From Sclerodactyla briareus (lineage: Eukaryota; Echinodermata; Holothuroidea; Dendrochirotida; Sclerodactylidae): a DNA stretch of 64,000 nt. Where the stretch lies: contig JAODTK010004521.1 of NCBI GenBank assembly GCA_026419785.1, forward strand, positions 426,001 through 490,000, in the 5' to 3' direction. Shown here in pieces: positions 38,890-51,684 of the stretch (position 1 is the first letter of the stretch; every line of letters begins with the position of its first letter). The notes under the pieces are model-generated. The model saw only the letters and a list, made by a program, of their open reading frames with translations, was not told the origin of the DNA and ran no database searches. The translations under genes and the position numbers were made by a program.

Positions 38890-40260
38890 TTAGCTAATAT
38901 GGTAAGAATTCCTACCCAAATATTGTTGTCTCCTCCAATGCGCCCCATGCCGCGCGGGTCGCAGGGTTCTCTTCTCGGGCGACACGGTTTAGTTGATAAA
39001 CACGAGAAGTCCTCGCCTCATCAGACCCTCTCAGCCAATACCAGTATCTCAACATCCTCCTCGATGTTGCGGCAGGTTGCGCCTTCCCCACTGGGGCACG
39101 TGCCAACCGACGTCCGGCGGCTGCGACGTCCGATGCGAGTCCTTGTGGTTCCTGGTCCTGGTGGACAGAGCCACACCGGTTCCGAGACGGTCAACAATGT
39201 GCGGCTTACCACCTTATGCCCGCCAAGTGCTTTCACCCGGCGGCCTGGAAGGGCGATGTCCTCTCCCCTCGTAGGGACGGTCCCTACGTGTGAGCGTTCC
39301 CTACCCAGGGTAATTGCCCCGTTGGCTCACTCATCGTGGTCCGGACCCTCGATCCGCAGATCGACCTCCTGATTCGGCCCACGATCCCTCGCATCTTGTA
39401 AGAGGCGGCTAAGCTTCGGTGGTCCACGGCCACGCGCGCCCCTGCGTCTCTTGCGCGACAGTGCTATCCACAGCGCTCCGAGCCAACGCAAGGGCATGAT
39501 TGCAGATGTTTCAAACATCTCCCGCAGGCAGTCCACGCTGATTACGTGCGATTCCCGCCGTGGTGGGCCGCTGATCACGGCTGTAATCCCATGGATGCCT
39601 CGGTAGGTAAATGCATGACCCCTCTCTATGAGGGGAAGAAGGTGTGGATCTGAATCACCGCTTCGCCATGGTGACGGCACATTAGCGGTTTCCCGGATGA
39701 GTCGTCCTTGGTGACAATGACACCATACGACAGCTCTTGCGGGGGATGTTCAACAGCGTCCCACGTGCTTCGTTGGTAGCAGACGAGGCCTCTCACTGAC
39801 GGGCTCGCCACACCACGGTCCCGTACAACCAGGCATAGGGCAAAACCCTTGGAGCTCCTTTCCCATTAAAACCTCCCCTCTGCTCGCGGTCCTCCGGGCT
39901 GCTTAAGTGGGTTATAAGCTGACAGTCCAGACGTGATCCACTTCTACCAGATCTGTCATTCTTAGCGAAGAACTAGTCGATTGCGTTCACACCGCAGGAG
40001 ATTAATCTCGCTCCCTAATACACACGAAGACAAAGCGCTGGTCCCCTTCGGCTTGCGCTGGTACATCGAGTGGACACGTTCGATCCGACATCATGATCAG
40101 CTTTCCTCCTGCTCGGCAAGCCGCATTACACCGGCTCCTAAAAATTCCATTACGCGCTGGATAAGGTGACTCGATCCAAAGATGACACGTTTTCTCCAAC
40201 GAGTCGGGGCCTCCACAGCTTCTTAAAAGCATGCATCCACATGCAAGAACTCACGAAGGA
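38890..40260. other. GC-rich island with overlapping frames, nature uncertain
   Basis: Base composition is clearly richer in G and C than on either side. Open frames of 157 codons (plus, 38899-39372) and 117 codons (minus, 39327-39680) overlap other frames, so neither strand is clearly coding. On the plus strand the right third (about 40020-40260) has a faint resemblance to the end of a DIRS-type reverse transcriptase, with a block like KSALVPSA before a long variable stretch. I treat that only as a hint. If it is a retroelement, it is an old broken one. No rRNA or tRNA sequence was recognised. Confidence 0.3.
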
Positions 40261-40264
40261 GTAG

Positions 40265-42120
40265 ACTCTGAGAAGGCCTCGAACACTAAATCTTAATGCA
40301 ACAAATAGTGAAGCATTCCAAACAGGTGCTCAGAGAATTGAGACATAGACCTCTATGATATTCACGAGTAATATATGGTCACATACACATACGGCTGAGA
40401 TAGGCGAAACAGTGATTGTACCAGTTATTTTGTCAAGGGGAGTACGAATGTTGCAAAACTCATTTCTGCAATTGATTCAGTATTAGGGAAAATCCATGGT
40501 TTGACCCTTTTCACGCCGTCGGACTGAGAAAGATGTTAATATAATCCATTCAGCCTTGAAACAATCAAGGATATTGGAAATAAATACCATTGTTCGATGC
40601 CTCATCTACCAGAAGAACTTCAGTCAAAATTACAGCACTTAATCATCCCCATTCTTGGAGAAAATAGTGAATGAACATTCCGTGCATTAAAAAAAAAACG
40701 TATATGTATATGTTTCGTCACAGGGCTAATTCCCGAAATTACGAATTTTGACCTAATACTGTCGTTTGAACTGAATTTCCCAATTTTAGTTCTTGTATCC
40801 AATAAATACAATAGATTACACCAGTATGGGTAGCTTGTGGCTGGAAAGGAGGACATGAATGATCAACTGAAACTTGAACGAGTTAGTTGATAATTTCGGT
40901 TACTAGTGTTGCATGTTACGGTACCCCTACTTCCAAAGGTTTGCTACGGGTCCTCCTAGGGGAGTTGAGGAGATTTTCTTTCAGATTAGTCATTAAACAC
41001 CTTTACCAACATATTGATCGAAATATTTGATAAGGAATTGTTCGCAGATTTCCCGCCAATGACCCTGAATACATGATACTTGGTCAGTGTTATAATTGAC
41101 TTGAAAGTTTCCTGGCGTGTTTGGGGATCTTAGGTCAACAAAGAGCCGTACGTAATGAGCCATTATGTGAAAAGAGGAAAATACATAACAAAATGGAAGA
41201 AGAGGCTTCATTTAAGATTAGGTTGATTGCAGTAGGTGGATCATACAGCATTGCACCATTTGGATAACTATAGCATGATGTTCAGTAATTTAAGGTAATC
41301 AGTCATCAAAGGAGAAGATAGCTATATATGAAGAACAAAAATTGTCCCCCAAACTGTAGGAAGCGTCGCACTTCTGGGATGATCGGAATTACATAATAAT
41401 TCATTCAGTGTTATCAATGACTCAGTGTTCAGGAATTTGAGGTCAAACATTCATGGCCGAGGTGCTCTCTAAGTGATGATACAAAATGCTCTCTCCAACA
41501 GATAAGCTGAATTGTCATAATATTTGGAATGTGTATCAGTCACTAGTGGTAATATGACTGGTTAAAAAATAAGTTTACTGTCATCGGAGGGGCCTTAATG
41601 AACTATTATATGGCAAATCAGCAAAAATGCATCCTCTATTGATTTGACTCAGATTTATTATTGATGAAACTCGGTGGGTATAAGCAGTCACAAGTTGCAT
41701 CCACAGATAGTTCAGGAGCCAAGGAAGGTTCAGTGGAGAATGCAAAAAATGAATTCTCCTTAAGATGTATGTAAAAAAAATTGGATTATTCATGATAATC
41801 GGTCAGTGTTATATTGTTATTATTATTATTATATTATTATCAGGGACGTCGATCCAGTTTGAAAAGTGGGGGGGGGGGACAAATCGAGTGGAAATGACCA
41901 GTCTAAGCGAAGCGCCCATTGGTTGCGCGAAGTACACGAAATTTTAGTTTTCATACCCTCCAGATCGCCGAAAACGGCACTGCCAGCTCGATTTAGGCAC
42001 CCATCTACATGGTGATTTGAGTAAAGACAGAAAAAAAAAAGTGTCATTGTGCATACTTGATGATTACCGCATATCACACATGGGTGTCTGTTATTCCTTT
42101 TATACTATGGCTTTGTTTGG
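40265..42120. other. No gene recognised; AT-rich with loose repeats
   Basis: Phrases like 'ggtcagtgttat' and 'tcagtgtt' recur between about 41080 and 41815 without a fixed period. A (TTA)n run lies near 41812-41840 and a G-run near 41868-41879. Confidence 0.5.
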
Positions 42121-42124
42121 TGGG

Positions 42125-42480
42125 ATCCAGGGGTGTACCCAACGGTCCATGGTGGGATCGAAGAGAAAAAACCATAGTCGTACGGGACCATTCCAATTTG
42201 GGAGCAGGAAAATTTTGCCCGAATTTCACAAGTTAGTTACGAAAACCACCAGAGGCGCGAGAAGCGCGCTGAATTTTTTTGCATGTTTTCCGGGCAGTTT
42301 ATTGGAAAAAGTCCAGCAAAAAATTCAGCATTTTTCACTTTGCCTTTTTCCTTCCAAATCTTCCACGAATTTTCGCCGAATTTTTCATCTCAGGAAAATT
42401 GTCCAGCTCTTCCCCTGGGGTCCGCACCTGGAATTAATGGACTTAAGACACTTTCCAAACGCGATATTGTTTGGTTAGAC
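42125..42480 (+). repeat. Degenerate dispersed repeat, copy A
   Basis: Contains a 'gaagcgcgctgaattttttt' phrase followed by 'tttccgggcagttt-ttggaaaa' and 'caaatcttcc-cgaatttt'. The same order recurs in copy B at 43260-43540. The 153-codon plus frame over it is a by-product of its T-rich, stop-poor sequence. Confidence 0.5.
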
Positions 42481-43259
42481 AAAAAAATTGAATCAGTCAG
42501 ACGATCATCAATTATGATTATCAATGTGAAAACCACGCAACCAGCTATACTAAAATGACCAGGTGCACGTCAAAAGTTCACAAGTTCAGTAGATTGGGCA
42601 ACTTCCCAGACTCCAAAAAGTTTAGTGGATTATTTCAGTTTATGTATATGCACCAAACCGAATTAAATAGTGATGATGCGTGACAAAAATCGGACCACCC
42701 AAATTAATAATAAAAAAATTTTTCATTTTACTTTGCCCAAATTGCTTATTTACAATGCGTGGTATTATTCGTCGGTTTGCATACTCGAATTATCCTGCAA
42801 ACCGGCCCGACCCAGTCTCTAATATTATAACTGGTTTGCCATAAGTTGGTTCTGTACGCATCCGTGATATACTGTACCATCTTACCATATTGGCGCCTAG
42901 ATTTACCAATAGCACCTAACTTGGGGTGAAAAAGAAATGAAAATAAATGTTTGTTCCGATTAGCGATATGCGGTTGTATCTGCTATAGACTATTTCCAAG
43001 GGTGCAGTCTCTGTGGGGTCGTGATCCCCAACTTTTTGGAAGTCCTCCATACATATGTGTTTTTTTACTCTTGACCACCCTCGACCCTCAACTTTCAGCC
43101 AGGAGAATTGCGCCTTGACTATTACGCAAAGCCAATGTGCTGCCAGTGCAAAGCTGTTGAGCACAGCAGTGAACAATTTGGTCCATGCAATGTTAGGCAA
43201 CTGCAGAATAATGAACTTGAAAGAAGAAAAAAAATGCTGATAAGCTGGCCTAGGCGTAG

Positions 43260-43540
43260 ACGGGACGTCTGAATTTGGGCCAGAACATGTGTGCCTAATA
43301 TGTTAAAGTCGAAACGACAAAAAGCAGTCCCGCGCGCTTTGAAATTTTTGCTTGTTTTTCGGTCGTTTGATTGAAAATTCAGGCCGGTCAGCAGACATTT
43401 GGGGCATTCCTTTCCACTTGGCCTTTCTTTCTGTCCAAATTTTCCCCGAATTATGTCAATTGGCCGATTTTCATCTTAGAATAAAATTGCGTTCTCAAAG
43501 GGCTACGCACTCGGAAGTCAGAGCCAGAAGTCAAAGCCGT
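43260..43540 (+). repeat. Degenerate dispersed repeat, copy B
   Basis: Collinear but diverged relative of 42125-42480: 'cgcgcgctttgaaatttttg', then 'tgtttttcggtcgttt-attgaaaa', then 'gtccaaattttccccgaatt'. Confidence 0.45.
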
Positions 43541-43544
43541 TTGG

Positions 43545-45290
43545 ATTTACAATTAGTAAATTGTAAACAAAACTATGTAGCCTAGACTCTGGACCAGGCT
43601 GGGGCGTACGTAACTCGTAACTCAAAATGATTTATTGGGTGAAGGTATTTCGCCATGCGAAATTATCTAGTGCCATGTGATTTCATGTTGCAAAGCGAAA
43701 GCAAACTTAGTACGTCTGAATTTATTAGAGCACTGTGAGAGGGGTCTCAGGGTTTTCCCGTCCCGTTTGAAAATGTTTTCAGCTTTAGGTTACAAATCCA
43801 TGCTTAAAATGTGATGTTGTGTGCCAAAATGTGCGGACCACGGGCAGTATTCTTTCTTCTGGTTAGTGGACTGAATCTACCTTCCAAGGAGACCACCTCA
43901 GTTGGGGTCTAGGAGAAAGGTTTGGAAGTTAGACTATTAGCCCATTCTGGAGAACCCAGGTTACAAAATTTTCGTTTGTCTCGTATCCGTTTCTTTCGGC
44001 GGAAATTTTGACTGAATATCACGAAAGTTGTTCGAATTTTGTTGAATCCCGGGTATAAGAATTTTAGAACACACAAAAGTCAAAATGGTGCCATTTTCGT
44101 CCACGGTCGGCCGGTATCGCCTATATTGCTTCAACTTCTAATGTGTAAAGCTCAAATCTCGATAAAATTTCAGAGCGCCAAATGATTCAGATGCCCTAGC
44201 TTGGACCAGACCTAGGAACCAGGTGCTCTGTATGGCCAAACATTATATGCCAATGATGTTAAGTACATGGCTCTATAGATTATCAGACTCTGACCTCTGT
44301 TGATCTTAGATGGGACCAGACCAGACCCAAATTAACAATAGGGGTCATCTCCTCTATCGAATCACCATACTTTGTTCAGTACTTATCGATCATAGTAATT
44401 CTTATTTTGTGGCTTTGACATCTGTAGACATTACACTACTTAAACAAGGCCCCAACAAAATGGATCATGCGCTCCATTATGATCAGCCTACATACGGGAA
44501 GGAATCCTTTACATGGGGTTACCAAAAACAATGGGCGTGACATACGCATACATGCCCACGATCCATCATAATTGTGTTGTCTGTGTAAGCAGTTTAGATG
44601 CCCCCCCCCCCAATATTCGTGAAAGTAAAAACTGTACAATCTAAATATAGTCACAGGAACTCAATTTGACACCAAACAGAATTGACCTCCATAATCAATC
44701 ACCAAACCAAAAGCATGAAACAATTTCATTTCAGACAGATATCCAACCCTGTTTACGTGCCTGTCTTTCGTCCCCTGCCTCCCAGGACCAATCCCCCTCC
44801 CTATGGTGATAAAAAACTGTCAATTTGTTCTATCCATTAGGCAGGAAGTTAAGAGATATTTTATAGAATGGCCATCGAACAAGATAGCTCTCCTAGTGGA
44901 TTTCGAAAAAGTGGGCCCTGCACAGGAGGCCACAGGCAAAATATCCCCTAACCTAATATTCAGGGAATAGGGGGGTCTTGGGGGAATTTGAAGATTGCAC
45001 AGTGCTCAATTTTTTGGCTATCGTTTTTTATCTGAGGATGGGGAATGTTTGGAATGTAGGCCGGTTGAGGGGTGGGAAGGTACATGTACGCTGTATCTCA
45101 TAGTAACATTTTTCCTATGGTATATACCATTCTCGAGAGATGGATTACAACAGCATACAATTTTCAATTATGGAATTGAACATCTAAGCAATCAGTCAGA
45201 ACAACTTTACTACTTCAAATGTTTTTCATCAGCTATCAACCTCCATTTTTTGTCAAACAGCCGGGACAAGTATGAGCCGCTTATATTTTA
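43545..45290. other. No gene recognised
   Basis: Contains a C-run near 44602-44612 and, near 44285-44350, a short piece similar to the TGACCT-rich dispersed family. The 98-codon frame at 44995-45291 was not recognised. Confidence 0.45.
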
Positions 45291-45295
45291 GCATT

Positions 45296-46400
45296 AAGGT
45301 AATGCCAAAGAGGCATTGCCTTATCCGTGTACCTAGTAAAGGATTCGCAGCTGACAATAGGTGCAGTATTCAGGTCTGAATCTTGCTGGGCCTTGAATAG
45401 GACGATCCTCTGCACGGCAATATACCATTAAAAAAAAATACATTGAGTAATAACTAAGCCACAGCCCGGCACTGAGACCCCTCAGCAGGGCTGTTTCACC
45501 CTTCTACAGGAACATAACTGGAGAACGTGTGACAGAAGGTTCTAGTACGTCCGGTGCAATTACTTATTGGTTGTTGCAACACGATGAGTCTGGTCTTCAC
45601 AAAAAAGTGACCCCAAAGGTCACGAAGTCATTGATCCAATGAGACCAAGGTCAAGTGAGGTCAAAGTATGTCAACAGATGTTGTTCGACTACAAGATTCT
45701 CATTAAACCAATTCCCAAAAAATTTCGTTGGTGAAGATAATATGAAAGAGTTGAAAATTTATCAGTGATTCAGAGGCGGCTGCTCACCCTTTCACAGGAC
45801 GACTAACTGGAAACGGTGTGATAGACGTTTTTAGTACGTCAGTTTCCAATTGGACTTATGGTTGGTGGCAATCAATACGGACAAGTCTGCGACATCACAA
45901 AAATGGCCCAAATGTCACAAAGGTCATTAGGTCAAATGAGGTCAAAAAGGTCATAGAGTCAAAGTAGCCCATCGGATGTAGTTTGCACGACGAAAAAATC
46001 TTATACCATGACCACCCCCTGTTGAAATGTTTCGTTGCGGAAATGTTTGAAAATTACTCTCAGTTACTGTGAATGACCTTGGCCGCGGACACCAATAGAG
46101 TTCTTCGCTTCATAAGCAACCACACGCAAGATTTCAATTTAATAGCTGCTTACCGTTCACCAGTTATCGTGCGAAAACGCTTCTTAAATATTTCTCTCTC
46201 CTGACTTGCCGACCTTCATTGGATTCTGAAAACAGAGAGGGGTGGTCTCTACACGGGGGACCACCTACCTACCCAACAATGAACTTCATACATGTTTGCC
46301 TTCTTCAGATACCGGTGGCAAACCATCGGTTCAAACGTCAAACACACACACATGACTGCATAGATTACTTTTAGCTTCGCCAAGGAATAAAAAGGTGGTG
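45296..46400 (+). repeat. Dispersed subrepeat family, fullest copy (~1.1 kb)
   Basis: Three parts. The head (45296-45440) opens with an inverted repeat, AAGGTAATGCC / GGCATTGCCTT, separated by five bases. The body holds two ~289-base subunits starting at 45491 and 45780, each with a 'caccctt-tacagga' opening, a 'ctagtacgtc'-like phrase and clusters of AGGTCA half-sites. The tail (to about 46400) ends 'gactgcatagatt' and 'cgccaaggaataaaaa'. No open frame of note. No terminal inverted repeats or target-site duplication could be fixed by eye, so its class is open. Confidence 0.65.
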
Positions 46401-46404
46401 AAGA

Positions 46405-47515
46405 ACTTATTATTATGTAGTATCGACAAGAGTTATAATGACCATGTACACGACAGACCTTTCATAGGTACTTTCTATGTATCGATTTTAAGGAAAAAAT
46501 GTACATATTGTTCACGGGTACCAAGATAAATTCATGCCTTCCAAAATGGAACACATCTTCTGTCGTCCCTCGCCCCCGTCATCAAAATGTAGGATGCCAG
46601 TAATGGGGAGTATGGAGTCTACCTGAAGCATTCGCCATATCCCATATGCCCCTGTGATGTCTTCAATTCGGAATAACAATATCGGAATATAACAATCTTA
46701 AAACGTCTGGGTGTGGGGTTGCGCCATATCAACCCATTCCCACCGGCGCAGTTCAAATCAATCTGTCGGGAATGACCCAGGTATTTCAATCAAGCTCATC
46801 ACGCTCTCTACAAAGAGGTAAGGTTAGAATAAATCATGATATATACACTCAGAGATAAACCTATATTCGCTGTTGATCCCATCTTTCACCCGACTGAAAT
46901 CTATAGTTCATCTAGGTGCAACTGAAGTCACAAACAAGTAAGCCAATGTAGGACAGCAGCATGTTAAACTGATCCTGAGTCTGATTCTGATCTGCACTAC
47001 ATAAATCAGTAATTAAATAATGTTGTTAATACTCTCCTAATTTATCTCCTTCAGACTCGGCGGCCCTGACGAGAGAGCAAGCAAAGGAGCCAAATCCAAC
47101 GCAATATGGACCTAAATATGATCGGCGCTTCCTCGGCTACCAGCGCACGTTGGATGCTTCTGGAGCTCTTGGAACGTGTTGTCCTAATTAAGTCTCGTTT
47201 CTACTAAGACCGATCTTTACGAATACTGCGCTCTTGCGATTGGGTGGTGGTAGAGATTCTGAATATGATCGACGACAAACTTCGCATGCCGCTTGTATAG
47301 GAAGAGGTATAATAAGGAGTAATCACGCATCGGTAGTGAATACTGTGCTGAAGGATGGAATGGAAATCGTTGCGTGAGGTGTTCGTCACGTCGACTGCAC
47401 GAACAGCTCTGCGTTTCAGAAACATAACACGATATTAGTGTCTAATTCGGCAGGAATACTGTCCCGATAGGGGCGAGCAATTTACATGTTGCCGTAAGCG
47501 CATCACCCCCACCCC
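46405..47515. other. No gene recognised
   Basis: Short frames only; no recognised motif or repeat. Confidence 0.5.
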
Positions 47516-47518
47516 TCT

Positions 47519-47544
47519 CCTCTCTCTCTCTCTCTCTCTCTCTC
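47519..47544. repeat. (TC)n microsatellite
   Basis: About thirteen TC dinucleotides in tandem. They produce the Arg-Glu run in the minus-strand frame that covers them. Confidence 0.9.
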
Positions 47545-47559
47545 CTACACATTGCGCTC

Positions 47560-47960
47560 ACGCCATAGAGGCATTGCCTTAAGGTACAGGGGATTCCCCG
47601 AGTGCGGATGTGGATTGCAGTATAACAATGCTGATTGCTGAATTCACTTGAGCATGATCTGTGTATATGTTTCCGTATGCTGTATCCGATTTGCTGTGAT
47701 GGTTCTATGGGGCCGCTCGTACCAATGCGGCGTTCATTCCGCATATCGTAAATGGATTCTATGGAATATATCACTCGTGAAACCGAACAACGTCAGTATA
47801 CATGAACTGCTGCATTACTATAGTTTATCAGCATCATTATTTAGTTATTTGGCTTTTTTGCTTCTCTATCAACGAGCGATCGATTTTACAATTTATATCG
47901 CACCCCACATCCGCACTCATGGAATACCCCTTGGTCTAGCGATTCTCCACAGGTGGCAGC
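47560..47960. repeat. Fold-back repeat with ~45-base arms
   Basis: The left arm at about 47578-47625 reads 'aggggattcc-cgagtgcgg' and continues 'atgtggattgca'. The reverse complement of about 47895-47942 reads 'aggggtattccatgagtgcgg' and then 'atgtggggtgc'. The arms are separated by about 270 bases. The left end also touches a scrap of the dispersed-family head ('gaggcattgcctt'). It may be a small foldback element or two opposed copies of one repeat. Confidence 0.5.
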
Positions 47961-47964
47961 TGCT

Positions 47965-49375
47965 GGATGCAGCGTGACACCATAAATAACGCAGTCACTC
48001 GAGTAAAAGAAATACGTATTCAATAACTGCGTTTGGTTTGCAGAGATTTATTGGCGGAGATGAAAAGGAGTGCCGTATCGACAAAGAATCATCATAGTGA
48101 AACGGAATGAGCGCTGAGTAGATGAAATTGCCATGTGTACCAATGCGGTATTGATTACCATGACGACAAAAGTATTTCAAGTCCCATAAGCATGAATTGA
48201 CCAGATATTCATTGGCCTCTCTAACCACCTGATCATACAGTTTAATCCTTCGCAAAAAAAATCATCCTTCTTCGCTAAACATTCATCTCGCACACCACAA
48301 CGTCTGGATCCATGGAATCCTATTTAGTGATGGTTCACAGCTGGCAAATAGTAACCTTATGCCAGTCTGGACTGATTTGTTCCATAGACATGATAAATAA
48401 AAATACGATGTGTCAAAAAAAAGCCCCCACACCCACCCACAATGCGTCCGATGCCAAACTTATAATGGTAAGTGTGGGGTCCATAGACAGATTACGACCG
48501 GTTGAATACGAATTATATTCACTAGGTGTCGCGCGAGGAGGAGATCATCAATTTAATCAAGAGCAAGTAATTAACTGGACATGTATCTGCTCTATTGGCG
48601 TACTGCCTTGTTCAACAAGGGGCTGAACAGACAGTTTCATGGCGAACTATGCGTTCCAACGACGATTCCCTTCCTAATTATTCATGAGTTGGCAAGGGGC
48701 ATCATATGACATATCTGCTGATCCGCGAAAATTGGATTTGGATCCAGAAGCGCATTCCACCCTCCAAGTGTTCAAAGAGTTGCCAGATCCACCGCGAGGA
48801 CGGGTCCAAATAGCGGAAACGCCAGGAGTAAACAACGCGCGGAACATAGTACAATTAACAGCGATCTTATATGAGACTCGAGCGTCCCGGCACCAAGAGA
48901 ATTCGTCAAATTTTTGAAGATTCCAAATAGCGAAATATTAGAGGAAATGCACTCAAATGGTCAGGTAGGGTGTGTACGAGTATATCAAAGATAGATCGAC
49001 TTTCAAGATTTCCCAGGCCGTCACGTCGCTGACATCGATCATGGACCGCGCTATATAAGCGGTCACTTGATTTAAAAACAATGATTCAGACGTAACTGAT
49101 GTATGCATCCATGTGCAGTTCCAATGCTACCAGCGCTATCACAAGTTCCGACACTTGAAGCAACAAGCTGCGTCACTGTCAAAAGCGCGTTTGAATCCCT
49201 CCTTCGAGGGGCGGTCGGCCATTTTTCGGTAAGTACTCACTCGTAACCATCCCCATTTCGCCTCGGTAATGTCCTCTCTGCATTAGTTCCGCGAAACTGT
49301 TCTATCATCGTGTTGTCATGCAACGTTCGATCTAGAAGCAGTGTCCGCTATTTACCAAGGGGTCCGGGATACCGG
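47965..49375. other. No gene recognised
   Basis: No motif recognised. A phrase near 47722 ('gtaccaatgcggcgtt') has a relative near 48136 ('gtaccaatgcggtatt'). A short inverted repeat, GACCGC...GCGGTC, lies near 49043. Confidence 0.45.
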
Positions 49376-49379
49376 TTAT

Positions 49380-51680
49380 AATATATATACTAATTCGTTC
49401 TGTTAATCGTGGTTGACGGTTTCTCTCAGGTAAAGTAAAATCCGTCTTGGTTCGAGAATTGTATATATCACTGCTAATGCGGGATATCAAAAATTTAGAG
49501 TTAATTCAATTAATAAATCGATCAATTATTGTTATCGATACCGGAAAGTATTTTATGATATCATAGAATCGTCACTAAGGTATCTGATAAAATGACCACA
49601 GAATACAACGACAGCAATATTGTGTAAGCAAGAGATAATTCTATATTTGATTATTCTGTACACTAATATAACGTTAGTACGCTTTCCCCTCTTTTCCAAT
49701 AGACATCAATAAAATTAAATATTAGCGAAATATTTGATGATATCATTTTTAAAACATTTATCTGAATGCCCAAAGTGGAATTCATTGCACTATCACCAAT
49801 TATTTTTAAATACAAGCGATACATCATGAATAGAATCATTACTGATATTAATATGAAGAAGTACTAGTATCGGGCGTTAACTAAAGACATCAAATATAAG
49901 GGATAGGAATATTGTATCATAAATAATTGCTAATTTACAAGCATTTTTAATATTGAAATTCAGTATTCATGATATCGGAAACGAATTCATGGCATCGAAA
50001 TTCACAAACATCGGCAAATTAATTGTGAATAAAAATACAGATTCGCAACGTAATTCATGACATTGAAAATTAAGTATGACATTTCGATAGTTATCGGAAT
50101 TGTTAATACCTGAACAATATTAATTGATGACATCATGAAATGGACATCGCATGCCGGGTAAACCGCCAACATGTATATCCCCAATCCGAATCAATCATAG
50201 GGTGACTGTTCGCGCTGCGTTTTTTGTTTTTGTTTTTTAAGAAGGGGTCGGGACTGGTTCCAGTGCACACACCATGACCACGAAATATGCAAATATGCAG
50301 TGAAATCAGTTATTTGCGAAATTCTAACTAGAAGGGGGTTGGTGGGGGTCCTATGCGGACAAAATTATGGTTCTGAAAATCGTTCTGTTCCCAAACGTGC
50401 TCAACTGGAAGGATATCATTTACCCGAGAAGCTGCCAAAATGGGCCGATGTTGGGTTCGATAGGGTAGAAATAAAGTTGGTATCAAAACAATCGCCACGC
50501 CTCGAAACGCGCAAATCAGCGGAAAAAACTGCTTGTAAATTTCGCCAAAAAAATCCAAAATGCCGCCCTCAGATAGGCGAGTGACACTCACTTCTCGACC
50601 CATTCAAGATTTATCGGACGATCACGTGTGCAAAGTTTCAAATGGATCCAGTTAAAAGTAAGGCACTAGGGAGTAATTGTACAAAACACTATCAATTCAG
50701 TTCCGTTGAATGAAAATCAGAGACGCTGCCGCCAGAGTGTGTGGCGGCAGCGGACGCCCACATTCGAACTCATCCGTGATTCACATGTATGCAAAAAGTT
50801 TCGTGGAATCGGACATGTGTTAGAGGCGATTGCGTTAACACGGAAATCTTTCGGCGGGCCGGGGACAAGGAGGGAGGGGGTTGGGGGGAGCGGCAGCCGG
50901 CAAGACCTGCCGAATGCGACAACTAATACCTCCCAAGTGGGGATATAATTACGAGTACTAGCAATCATTACAAAACATAAAATAAATAATGATACCAGCA
51001 ATTAACTCATGGGAACAAAAAGTCACTGTTACCAGTATTCAATTGATAACCCAAGAAATACTTGGACAGTAACGAGTATACAACAATTTCTGAAATATGA
51101 ATACTGACATCAAAAAGTGATTACTTCGAATAATGATTGATATTGGAAAAGTCATAATGTTCCATTTTGACAATCTTCATAACACCATTATTTGCCTAAA
51201 ACTATCGCATTCAATGTGTTTATTCATATCACACTTAATCAATGACACAAAGTAATGTTAATGGCAGAGAATTACCGACACTGAATATTTATTCAAACAA
51301 GCAATCGTTCGATTATATAAAAAAAATTGCTTATACCAGCAAATAATTCACCACTCAATCGCATAATTACTCGACATGCGACCCAGCGTTTATGTATGGA
51401 ACAAAATTTATTATCAAAAACTAGTTAACTGATTGAGGATATGACATCATTATCTTGAGACATGAACTAGTTATAGTTGCGATGGTGTTATCAAAATGCA
51501 GAACCAAATTGTGTTTATTCTAATACCAATTACCCTTTCATGGAAACAGCTGCTATTTGTTAACATGAAATAGTCCTTGTAAGAAATGTAAATAATACTA
51601 AATTATTAAACTATACCAATTACACGATAATGACGACCCAACCGCTAGAGAGGATAAGTGGTTTTATGAGAATGCATACG
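49380..51680. repeat. AT-rich field of degenerate ATGATATCG-type repeats
   Basis: Phrases such as 'attcatgatatcgg', 'aattcatggcatcg' and 'aattcatgacattg' recur at intervals of roughly 20-40 bases, with looser forms ('atactgacatcaaaaa', 'gatatgacatcatta') to about 51450. This looks like an old satellite-like array worn down beyond a clear unit. No coding sequence is seen. Confidence 0.4.
50215..50945. other. GC-richer block lying inside the AT-rich field
   Basis: Composition changes sharply at about 50215 (T-run, then 'aagaaggggtcggg') and back at about 50945. Inside are the phrases 'cacgtgtgcaaagtttcaaatgg' and 'cacatgtatgcaaaaagttt', which resemble each other and suggest an inserted repeat. 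Its ends, and any target-site duplication, could not be fixed. Confidence 0.35.
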
Positions 51681-51684
51681 ACAA

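Noticed and set aside
38899-39372. 157-codon plus frame as a host protein
   Set aside because: It overlaps open frames on the other strand in a GC-rich patch and shows no recognisable domain.
42017-42478. 153-codon plus-strand frame
   Set aside because: It lies over a degenerate dispersed repeat whose second copy (43260) does not keep the frame.
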